A DNA stretch of 44,086 bases from Deltaproteobacteria bacterium (GTDB taxonomy: Bacteria > Myxococcota_A > Polyangia > Polyangiales > Ga0077539), in assembly GCA_947477565.1 (NCBI GenBank), contig CANJUR010000036.1:1-44086 (forward strand). Reading direction: 5' to 3'. Shown here piece by piece: positions 31,599 to 39,169 of the stretch. The position numbers and the translations under genes are program-made. Below the pieces are notes generated by a model, which worked only from the letters and a program-made list of their open reading frames with translations, did no database searches and was not told the origin of the DNA. Within the stretch, counting starts at the first letter, position 1, and every line of letters starts with the position of its first letter.

Positions 31599-32081
31599 CT
31601 ACGCGAGGCGGGCGGTGTTGGCGAGGCCCTGCGAGCGGGCCATGTCGGCCACGGCCTGGCGGACGGCGGCGTGAACGCGAAGGTCGAGGGGGTTTGGCAC
31701 GAGGTCGCCGGGTTCGGCGTGCGCGGCGATGGCCTCCGCGGCGGCGAGGCGCATCTCCGGGGTGATCGACTTCGCCCGCAAGTCGAGCGCGCCGCGGAAG
31801 ATGCCCGGAAACGCCAGGGCGTTGTTGATCGAGCGGCCGTCGCCCGCGTAGGCAGCGCCCGCGGCCACGGCGACGTCAGGGTCGATCTCCGCATCAGGGT
31901 TGGAGAGCGCGAAGATCACCTGGCCGCGGCGCGCGTTCACAACCGCTGTAAACAGGATCACAAGTTTGGGGAGCCACTGCGTCTTGCCATCGGCCGTGCG
32001 CATCCCGAGGACGGCCCCGTCCTCGAAGGCGTCGAGGGAGTCACCGAAGGTCTTGCCCGTGAGCGCCGTGGCCGTGTGCAA
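31599..32081 (-). pseudogene. Malic enzyme C-terminal remnant
   Basis: Residues about 55-155 of this 160-codon frame match the NAD-binding end of malic enzyme: VIFALSNPDAEI, then INNALAFPGIFRGALDLRAK, then ITPEMRLAAAEAIA and PNPLDLRV. A normal malic enzyme has over 400 residues, with the catalytic part before this region; it is missing here. Between AYAGDGRS and INNALAFPG the few residues expected for VATGRSD-(P/F)-NQ are shortened. The N-terminal 50 residues are unlike the family. This looks like a decayed leftover, and whether it is translated is unknown. Confidence 0.6.
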
Positions 32082-32157
32082 GCAGGACGGGTCGGCGCAT
32101 CCGCGGGTGTCGCGCGAAGCCTGCGGAGGGCTGCAAGCGCCCTTCCGGCGGATCAGA

Positions 32158-32691
32158 TCACTGGAGGTTGCCGAAGCCCGGGAGCACCGAGTTGATGACG
32201 TTGTTGATCGTGCTGGTGGCGCCCCGCATGAAGAAGTCCCGGGGCACGGTGCCGTGCGTCTCGAAGGGCGCGCGAATCGAGATGTAGTGGTCTACGGTGA
32301 CCTCCCCCTGGAGGGTGTAGCGGAGTTGCGCGGAGCTGCCGCCGGCGACCAGAAGCGAGGCGGGAACGCCGTTCCAGGGGAGGGTCATGGTGGCGGTGAC
32401 GGGGGTCCAACGGCCTGGCGGAATCTGCGCGGCCACGGCAGACACCGTCGATCCGAGGTCGTTGCCCTCGATGATCATGTGAGCGCGCAGGTCGTGCAGG
32501 TCGAGGGTGAAGGTGTTGGTGTTGTAGGCGATGAAGTCGACCTGGAAGGTGAGCCCGGCCGCATCGACGCCGGTGAAGCGCAGGTCGCGCGCCTGGATCT
32601 GTGGAATCTCCGCGGTGATGGTGCACCCGACGGAGAAGAGCGAGGCGAGGCAGACGGCGGCGAAGAGGAGGTGACGGCGGGGGAAACTCAT
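32158..32691 (-). CDS. LEA14/WHy-domain-like lipoprotein
   Basis: This 177-residue protein has a lipoprotein signal (MSFPRRHLLFAAVCLASLF, lipobox SVGC, lipidated Cys23). The mature part resembles the LEA14/WHy fold: FTGVDAAGLTFQVDFIAYNTNTFTLDLHDL and VTATMTLPW. Proteins of this fold occur in bacteria as desiccation-associated lipoproteins. An ATG three codons upstream (32700) exists, but GGAG lies at a better distance from the ATG at 32691. It is divergent from the helicase. Confidence 0.65.
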   Translation of the reverse strand: MSFPRRHLLFAAVCLASLFSVGCTITAEIPQIQARDLRFTGVDAAGLTFQVDFIAYNTNTFTLDLHDLRAHMIIEGNDLGSTVSAVAAQIPPGRWTPVTATMTLPWNGVPASLLVAGGSSAQLRYTLQGEVTVDHYISIRAPFETHGTVPRDFFMRGATSTINNVINSVLPGFGNLQ

Positions 32692-32774
32692 GTGCTGCAT
32701 CGCTCCGTGGCGGGAGAAAGAGGGTCGACGAGAATCGTCGGGTCTTATACGCCGGAAGGGGCGGGGGAGTCGCA

Positions 32775-35700
32775 GTGAGGAATGGCGTCGTCGGCGCTGG
32801 AAGGGATAGGTTCCGCCGGGTCGTGACCCTTCCTCTTGGTCTGCATGTTCATCTCGTCACCCACGGTACTTCGCTTCGCTTTGCGCTCTGGTTCGAGCGC
32901 GACCTCGGACCCGGTCGCGTGCGCGAGAGTCCAGTTCGAGTCGTCGGGGCGACGACTCACCCTGCGTCCGCCGCCAGTCCGACCAGTCTTCCGCGCGGAT
33001 TCGTAGCCGAGCGCATCGTAGTCAGTCTTCCGGTGCTCGCCAACCGCCGCCCCATGCCCCTTCCGGGCCTCATCCACAACCTGGACCCCGCCCGACAATC
33101 GCCCGTCTCCCTCCTGTCTGACGTGGCCGATTTCACCGTCGATGCGTGGATCGTCCCGCCGGGTTTTTCGCTTCTCCCGCTACGGCAGTTTCTCGCCGAC
33201 TGGTCTTCGCGTTACGGCGCCGGCTTCGTCTCTCCGCACACGCCGGAGGTCATCGCTCTGCTCGATGATCTCGCCGCCCGCGTCGCCCGCGGCCCGCTGC
33301 TCCCTGCGCTCGCGCCTGGTCCCGCTGCGATCCATCCGCGCGTCACCCGGAAGCCGCCGCCTCCAGAGAAAATCGCCGTCGTCGCGTGGGTTCCGCCGCT
33401 TTCGCTTCCCGACCTCCTGGCCATTGACCACGCTTTGCGCGCCCGGGCCTTCCTCCCCGCTGTCGTCGCATCCGAGCGCATCCTTTGGACCTCCACGGTG
33501 CTGCCCACGCCCCTCTCGCTCTTCCTCCTCGAGGTCTTCGCCGCCGCCACCGCGCACTCGGCCGACGCCCCTACGGATGCGCCCAGCCTTGCCGCCCTCC
33601 GCGCGGCCATCACGCGCGGCGAGGCGGCCTCCCTCCACCGTGCCCACGACAGTTGCCTTTTTCCACAGCACCCGTTGTTTACGCCCATCACCACGCCGCC
33701 AACTGATCACCTCCACGCGCGGGTCTATCCCCTCGATCGACCCGACGCGGCGGGGGACACCTGGGCTCTCGATCTCGGCTTGATCCAGGGCAACAAGGTG
33801 TTTCTGCCCCTCGCCGCGCTCGTCGCGCAGCGCACCCTCGACGACTCCCTGCTCGAACACGACGGCGCGACATGGTTTCGCCCCGCGGCGGTGATCGACC
33901 GCGATTGGGGCGCACTGTTACGCGGCGTGAGCAGCTTCTGCCGCCCGGAGATTCTCCTCGGGCACGCGCGGCTCTCCGAGGAGCAGGCGCAGCGCATCCT
34001 CGCGGTTCGTCCGGTGCCCCTCGGGGGCCACGACTACGACCGCTGGCTGCAAACCGTCCAGATCACCCCGCCCAGGCGTCGCCCGCGGGACTTCATGGGG
34101 TTCAGTGTTTCCTCGGGCAGCGCGTCCATCGCCCGCGTCCGCGTCCGATGGGATCTCCTCGGCGACCCGGCCGATCCGGAGCGCCTGGGGTTGCACAGCG
34201 CGCGATTTGTTCCGCACCTTGAGTTGAGCCTCGGGGACGACGCGCTGCCCGCCGTCGAGGCCGAGCGCCTCCTCGCGCTGCCCGCCACGCCGTACATCAG
34301 GGTGAACGACCACGTGCTGCCGAGGGCCGACCTCGTGAGCGCGATCGAGTTGTTGCGTGCCCGCGAGAAGGTGCTTCGCGCGATGGGCGCCGAGCGGGGC
34401 ATCAACTACGCCGGCGCCGTGGCCCTGGACGACGAGTGGGCCGCCGCGCGCGACGCACAGGCAGAGTCGATCTTCTCTGCGCGCTGGGAGACGTTTCTCA
34501 CGGGTCTGCGCGACGGTGTCGGGGTGCCACCGCTGCAGGCTCCAGAGACGTTTCGCGGGACGCTCCGGCCGTACCAGGAGCGGGGGTTGTCCTGGCTGGC
34601 GTTCCTGGCGACGCAGGGGTTTGGCGGGTGCCTGGCGGACGACATGGGGCTTGGAAAGACGGTGCAGGTGCTCGCGCTGCTGGCCACGCGTCGCGCGAAG
34701 GGCGCTGCCCGGCCGCGCGGGCCCGACCTGGTGGTGTGCCCCACTTCGGTGGTGATGAACTGGGCGAAAGAGGCGAAGAAGTTCACCCCGACGCTGAAGG
34801 TTCGGGTGCACCAGGGGGCCGAGCGCGAGCGAAACCCGGCGGCGTTTGCGAAGGCCACGGCGAAGGCCGACGTGGTGGTCACCAGCTATGCACTCGCGAG
34901 GCGCGACGAGGAGATGCTCACCGCCGTTCGCTGGGGCACCGTGATCGTCGACGAGGCCCAGAACCTCAAGAACCCCAATGCCCTACAGACCCGCGCGCTG
35001 CACGGCCTCGATGCGGAGTCCAAGTTTGGCCTCACGGGCACTCCCGTGGAGAATCACCTGCGGGATCTCTGGTCGATCTTTAACGTGGTGGTGCCGGGTC
35101 TGCTCGGCGGTGCGACACGCTTTGCGCGCACATTCGGGACGCCCGCGCGCAACGGCGATCCGAAGGCCCTCGCGCGGCTCTCCCGCCGGGTAGGGCCCTT
35201 CCTTTTGCGGCGCACCAAGCGTGATCCCGCGGTGGCTGCGGACCTGCCGCCCCTCCAGGTGCAAGACCTCTCCTGCGAACTCACCAGCGAGCAGACGGCG
35301 CTCTACCAGGCCATGACCGAGGCGACCTTTGAGGGCATCGCCGACAAGGACGGCATCCAGCGGCGGGCGCACATCCTCGCAGCGCTGATGCGCTTCAAGC
35401 AGATCTGCAACCACCCGGAGAGCTTCGAGCCCGAGCGTCCGCAGGTGCTCTTCGGCCGATCGGGCAAGCTCGATCGCGTGATGGAGGTGCTCGAAGAGCT
35501 GCTCGAGGAGGGTCAGCGGGTGCTGATCTTCACGCAGTTCATTGAGATGGGTCGCATCCTGCAGCGGGCCATCGCGGAGCGTTGCAAGGTCGCCGCGGAT
35601 TTTTACCACGGCGGTATCACCGCGGCGAAGCGCGAGGAAATGGTCGAGGCTTTCCAGGGCGACGCCGGAGCGCCGGTGTTGATTCTCTCGCTCCGGGCCG

Positions 35701-36005
35701 GGGGCACCGGGCTCAACCTCACGGCGGCCTCCGCGGTGATTCACTACGACCGCTGGTGGAACCCCGCCGTCGAAGACCAGGCCACGGACCGCGCGCATCG
35801 TATCGGGCAGACCCGCCGCGTGAACGTCTACCGCCTCGTCACCGAGGGCACCCTCGAGGAGCGTGTTGCTGAACTGCTCGAGACCAAGCGCGCCATGGCT
35901 GACAAGATTCTCGGCGGCGCCGACGAGTCGTGGATCACCGAGATGGACGAACGGGCACTACGGGCGTTTCTCTCGCTGGGCGGCACTGCGAAGGAGGTGG
36001 AGTGA
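32775..36005 (+). CDS. SNF2-family ATP-dependent helicase
   Basis: This 1076-residue protein has a long N-terminal half (about 1-590) without recognised motifs, as in bacterial SNF2 proteins. The helicase core has motif I DDMGLGKT near residue 622 and motif II DEAQ near 725. It also has GLTGTPVENHLRDLW, LSLRAGGTGLNLT and motif VI HRIGQTRRV near 1008. These enzymes use ATP to translocate on DNA and remodel protein-DNA complexes; the partner process here is unknown. The GTG at 32775 follows GGGGAG at 5 bases; a GTG at 32823 is a second possibility. The stop overlaps the next gene by one base (TGATG). Confidence 0.9.
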   Translation: MRNGVVGAGRDRFRRVVTLPLGLHVHLVTHGTSLRFALWFERDLGPGRVRESPVRVVGATTHPASAASPTSLPRGFVAERIVVSLPVLANRRPMPLPGLIHNLDPARQSPVSLLSDVADFTVDAWIVPPGFSLLPLRQFLADWSSRYGAGFVSPHTPEVIALLDDLAARVARGPLLPALAPGPAAIHPRVTRKPPPPEKIAVVAWVPPLSLPDLLAIDHALRARAFLPAVVASERILWTSTVLPTPLSLFLLEVFAAATAHSADAPTDAPSLAALRAAITRGEAASLHRAHDSCLFPQHPLFTPITTPPTDHLHARVYPLDRPDAAGDTWALDLGLIQGNKVFLPLAALVAQRTLDDSLLEHDGATWFRPAAVIDRDWGALLRGVSSFCRPEILLGHARLSEEQAQRILAVRPVPLGGHDYDRWLQTVQITPPRRRPRDFMGFSVSSGSASIARVRVRWDLLGDPADPERLGLHSARFVPHLELSLGDDALPAVEAERLLALPATPYIRVNDHVLPRADLVSAIELLRAREKVLRAMGAERGINYAGAVALDDEWAAARDAQAESIFSARWETFLTGLRDGVGVPPLQAPETFRGTLRPYQERGLSWLAFLATQGFGGCLADDMGLGKTVQVLALLATRRAKGAARPRGPDLVVCPTSVVMNWAKEAKKFTPTLKVRVHQGAERERNPAAFAKATAKADVVVTSYALARRDEEMLTAVRWGTVIVDEAQNLKNPNALQTRALHGLDAESKFGLTGTPVENHLRDLWSIFNVVVPGLLGGATRFARTFGTPARNGDPKALARLSRRVGPFLLRRTKRDPAVAADLPPLQVQDLSCELTSEQTALYQAMTEATFEGIADKDGIQRRAHILAALMRFKQICNHPESFEPERPQVLFGRSGKLDRVMEVLEELLEEGQRVLIFTQFIEMGRILQRAIAERCKVAADFYHGGITAAKREEMVEAFQGDAGAPVLILSLRAGGTGLNLTAASAVIHYDRWWNPAVEDQATDRAHRIGQTRRVNVYRLVTEGTLEERVAELLETKRAMADKILGGADESWITEMDERALRAFLSLGGTAKEVE

Positions 36006-37330
36006 TGGAGGGCACGGACGATCCGCAGCGGGTGCTGATCGATCGGGTGGCGGGCATCTCGCTGCGCGCACCGAAGGAGCAATACGAAGTGGTCGGGCTG
36101 TCGTTTGGCGCCGCGACGCTGCAGCGCAACATCGACACCGGGCGCTGGACCGCGCTCACCCTCACGCTCACGCCGCAGGCGGTGTTGGAGCACGTGAAGG
36201 CCGTTCCGCAGCGGGTTGCTACGGTGGTCTTTCCCTTGGGGTACTGGATGGCGGAGGCGTCCGGGCTGGTGGACGTGGACGAACTCGCGGTCGGGCTCCG
36301 CGAGTTGCTTGTTGACCACGGGTTGCTCTCGCATCCCGACTGGCTCCTTGGGGCCCTTCCGACCGACCTCCCGCCCGCCCAGTGCGAGGCGCTGGAGCGC
36401 CTTCAGACGGTTCTGGCGCAGGTGACCGGGAAGAGCGCGATCTGTCCGGTGTGTCCCCGGCCTCCGCCGCCGCGCGAGTCGAGTTATGGCGAGGGAATGG
36501 ACTTCGACGCGGGGTTCTCGCGGATGCTCCGGATGATGGGCATCGCCATGCCGAGCCCGAGTAAGACGATCGCTGCGGTTTCCGCGCCGCCACCGGTGGA
36601 GTGTCCGCACGCGGCGATGCGCGAGGAGGCGCTGCGGGCGCTTGGGGTGGCGTTTCCAGAGGTGGCCTTCGAGGCGGCGCAGTTGTTGTTGGCGGTGCCG
36701 GCGATGGTGCCGCCGCGCTTCGTGCTGAGCCCGATGGTCCTGCAATCGGTGCTCGATGAGTGGTTGATGAAGCGCGCACCCATCGCGACCGCGAGCGCGA
36801 CCGCGCCGCCGTTCGAGGAGGACGCCGGACTGAAGGAGGTGCAACGGGCTGGGCTCGCCTTCGCGGCGAGCGCGTGGAGGCTCCACGGGCCGCTGGTGCG
36901 CTTCGTCCCGACGGACGACGACGGCAGCGCGCCGCCCACGATAAGCGCCACGGCGGCACGGACCGAGGCGACCCTGTGGTGGCCGGAGAGCGTCCCAAAG
37001 CCGCCGCCGCGGCCAGCAGCGGAGCGAGCGGCTCCGAGGGTTGTTCGCAAACGTGCGAAGCCCGCGCCGACAGTGAAGCCCGCGCCGACAGCGAAGCCCG
37101 CGCCGACAGCGAAGCCCGCGCCGACAGCGAAGCCCGCGCCGACAGCGAAGCCCGCGCCGACAGTGAAGCCCGCGCCGACAGCGAAGCCCGCGCCGGGCCC
37201 GCAGCCGGGGCAGGAGATCATGACCTCCGATCTCCTCGCGCTCGGCTACACGACCGAGAAGGTCAAGGCGCTCATCACGGCTGGAACCCTCGAGCGCGCT
37301 GGCTACGGGCGGTTTCGCTGGAAGGGCTGA
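36005..37330 (+). CDS. Unknown helicase-partner protein with KPAPTA repeats
   Basis: I recognise no domain in this 441-residue protein. It contains CPVCPRPPPP and a later PHAAMREEAL segment, an alpha-helical middle, a linker of KPAPT(A/V) hexapeptides and a conserved-looking end (MTSDLLALGYTTEKVKALITAGTL). That end may be a small winged-helix-like domain. The ATG overlaps the helicase stop (TGATG), so the two are co-translated; an accessory role for the helicase is inferred. Confidence 0.62.
   Translation: MEGTDDPQRVLIDRVAGISLRAPKEQYEVVGLSFGAATLQRNIDTGRWTALTLTLTPQAVLEHVKAVPQRVATVVFPLGYWMAEASGLVDVDELAVGLRELLVDHGLLSHPDWLLGALPTDLPPAQCEALERLQTVLAQVTGKSAICPVCPRPPPPRESSYGEGMDFDAGFSRMLRMMGIAMPSPSKTIAAVSAPPPVECPHAAMREEALRALGVAFPEVAFEAAQLLLAVPAMVPPRFVLSPMVLQSVLDEWLMKRAPIATASATAPPFEEDAGLKEVQRAGLAFAASAWRLHGPLVRFVPTDDDGSAPPTISATAARTEATLWWPESVPKPPPRPAAERAAPRVVRKRAKPAPTVKPAPTAKPAPTAKPAPTAKPAPTAKPAPTVKPAPTAKPAPGPQPGQEIMTSDLLALGYTTEKVKALITAGTLERAGYGRFRWKG
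37058..37195. repeat. 18-base tandem repeat encoding KPAPT(A/V)
   Basis: Seven units of AAGCCCGCGCCGACAGCG type and a partial eighth encode Lys-Pro-Ala-Pro-Thr-Ala/Val. Two units (1 and 6) have GTG instead of GCG at the end. The pure repeat tract suggests copy-number variation by slippage. Confidence 0.85.
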
Positions 37331-37333
37331 ACT

Positions 37334-37353
37334 TCGTTACGGCGCCGTAACGA
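37334..37353. promoter_or_regulatory. 20-base perfect palindrome
   Basis: TCGTTACGGCGCCGTAACGA reads the same on both strands. It begins 4 bases after the helicase-partner stop and lies 65 bases from the convergent small membrane protein. It can form a short hairpin but has no T-run, so it could be a weak terminator or a protein-binding site. Confidence 0.45.
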
Positions 37354-37417
37354 GCGGTGAGGGGCGCGGGCTCACCTCAACCGGAGCCGGAGTGTGCTTA
37401 CCGAACGGTTTCGCTGA

Positions 37418-37645
37418 TCAGCGCCCGCCGCCGAGTTGGAGCGCGCGTTGGTGAGCCGTGTAGGCCGGGATGGCGTGGGCGACGACGCCGGACAGCGACA
37501 GCGGGCCCGCGAGGAGGAAGAACGCGGTGTAGAACACCGATGCGACCATGAACCAGAACAGTGCTCTCAGAAAGTCACCGTTGTAGAGCTGTCCCGCGCC
37601 CGGGATGAAAAACGACAACATCGCAGCGGTACCGGCTTTGGTCAT
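37418..37645 (-). CDS. Small membrane protein, TM2/DUF5683-like
   Basis: This 75-residue protein has two hydrophobic helices (about 8-35 and 38-57). Between the start and the first turn is MLSFFIPGAGQLYNGDF, the IPGxGQxYxG pattern of TM2-like small membrane proteins. The ATG at 37645 has GAGGCACCCA upstream. The frame opens nine codons earlier. It is divergent from mutY. The function is unknown. Confidence 0.72.
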   Translation of the reverse strand: MTKAGTAAMLSFFIPGAGQLYNGDFLRALFWFMVASVFYTAFFLLAGPLSLSGVVAHAIPAYTAHQRALQLGGGR

Positions 37646-37719
37646 TGGGTGCCTCACTATCCGCGACTCCACAGCGGTCGCGCGAAGGTTGTAGCCATGA
37701 CACGAAGGGTGCGCACGCA

Positions 37720-38802
37720 GTGACGGCGAATAAATCCATCGGGACGGATGCAGCAGCGCGGGTGGCTGTGGTCCGGGAGCTTCTCCTCGGGTGGTTTGCC
37801 GCGAGCGCGCGGACGCTGCCGTGGCGCGCAGCGGGAACCACGGCGTGGGCCACGTGGGTGAGCGAGGTGATGCTCCAGCAGACGCGGGTGGAGACGGTGG
37901 TGCCGTACTTCGCGCGGTTCATGGAGCGGTTTCCGACGCCCGGGCATCTGGCCGCGGCGGCGGAGGCGGAGGTGCTCGGGCAGTGGGCGGGGCTCGGGTA
38001 TTACCGCCGAGCGCGCTTCCTCCATGCGGGGGCGAAGGCGGTGTGCGAGCGCTTCGGGGGGGAGGTTCCGCGCGGGGTGGAGGCGCTGCAGGGGTTGCCG
38101 GGCGTCGGGGACTACACCGCCGGGGCGATCGCGAGCATCGCTTTCGGAGAGCGGGCCCCGCTGGTGGACGGCAACGTCGAGCGGGTGCTTACGCGCCTCT
38201 TCGCCGTCCCGGGCGACCCCCAGAAGGGAACCGTGAAGAAGCACCTCTGGGCGCTCGCCGAGGCCTTCGCCGATCACCCTGATCCGGGCGCGGTCAACCA
38301 GTCCCTGATGGAGCTCGGTGCGATGGTTTGCGCTCCGGTGACGCCACGCTGCCTGACCTGTCCGGTGCGCGCGATGTGCCGGGCCGCGCAGGAGGGCGAC
38401 GTCGAGCGCTACCCCGAGAAGCCCGTCAGGAAAGCCCCGCGCGACGAAGACTGGACCACCCTGCTCTGCCTCTACCAGGGCCGCGCAGTGTTGGCTCCGA
38501 GCGCGCTCGGGCGCTGGGAGGGAATGCTCGTCCCCACGCTGGTTCCCGGCGTGATCGACCCCGCCACGCTGGCCACTCGCGCTGGCGCCCACGCAGTGAT
38601 CGACCACGGCCTGGTCGTCCACGTTCTCACGCACGCGCGGATGCGCATCCGGGTGTTCTCCGCGACGCTCGACGCGGCTCCGGCCGGCGGCACTCTGGTC
38701 TCTCTCGACGCGCTCGCGGGCCTCGCCGTGCCGAAGGTCACGCAGCGGGTGTTGTCGGCGCTGCGCTCCACCGAAGACGTCCCGACCAGGCGAATGCGAT
38801 GA
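37720..38802 (+). CDS. mutY: A/G-specific adenine glycosylase MutY
   Basis: This 360-residue enzyme removes A opposite 8-oxoG. The helix-hairpin-helix-GPD core has PWR, then SEVMLQQTRV with catalytic E49, LPGVGDYTAGAIASIAFG and LVDGN with catalytic D150. The 4Fe-4S site is C204, C211, C214 and C220 (C-x6-C-x2-C-x5-C). A C-terminal NUDIX-like domain for 8-oxoG recognition follows. The start is a GTG at 37720; upstream frame lacks family sequence. The 3' end overlaps the convergent membrane-protein gene by 65 bases. Confidence 0.93.
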   Translation: MTANKSIGTDAAARVAVVRELLLGWFAASARTLPWRAAGTTAWATWVSEVMLQQTRVETVVPYFARFMERFPTPGHLAAAAEAEVLGQWAGLGYYRRARFLHAGAKAVCERFGGEVPRGVEALQGLPGVGDYTAGAIASIAFGERAPLVDGNVERVLTRLFAVPGDPQKGTVKKHLWALAEAFADHPDPGAVNQSLMELGAMVCAPVTPRCLTCPVRAMCRAAQEGDVERYPEKPVRKAPRDEDWTTLLCLYQGRAVLAPSALGRWEGMLVPTLVPGVIDPATLATRAGAHAVIDHGLVVHVLTHARMRIRVFSATLDAAPAGGTLVSLDALAGLAVPKVTQRVLSALRSTEDVPTRRMR

Positions 38803-39169
38803 GTTGCAGCGCTCCGCCGAGCAGTCGCGCCGTGAGGAGGGCGAGGCTGCCGCCGCGGGCATCGTCGATGAGCACGCCGCGCCACGCCGTCGCGGCGGTG
38901 AGTGCGTGGGCGCCGAGTGCGAGCAGTGCGCCGAGTGCGGCGATGGCGAAGAGCGCGCGTCGGGGTCGTCGGTCCGTGGGCGCGATGGCGAGGGTTACGG
39001 TGCCGGTGACGAACGCGTGCTGCGCGAGCCGCGCCGTCGCGACGGGGTAGCCCGCGAGGTGCCACGGCGACGACGGAGGCTGGAGCGCGACAAACTCCCA
39101 CGCCGACGCCACAGCGCCGACCGCGAGACAGACGAGCGCGAGCCGTACGAAGGCGCGATCGGCGTTCAC
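38738..39169 (-). CDS. Multi-pass membrane protein, unknown
   Basis: This 143-residue protein has about four hydrophobic segments (about 8-28, 48-64, 72-95, 106-127). I recognise no family. The start is a GTG at 39169 overlapping the stop of the double kinase gene upstream, so it ends that operon. Its own 3' end overlaps the mutY 3' end by 65 bases on the opposite strand. Confidence 0.6.
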   Translation of the reverse strand: MNADRAFVRLALVCLAVGAVASAWEFVALQPPSSPWHLAGYPVATARLAQHAFVTGTVTLAIAPTDRRPRRALFAIAALGALLALGAHALTAATAWRGVLIDDARGGSLALLTARLLGGALQLIAFAWSGRLRWSAAPTTPAA

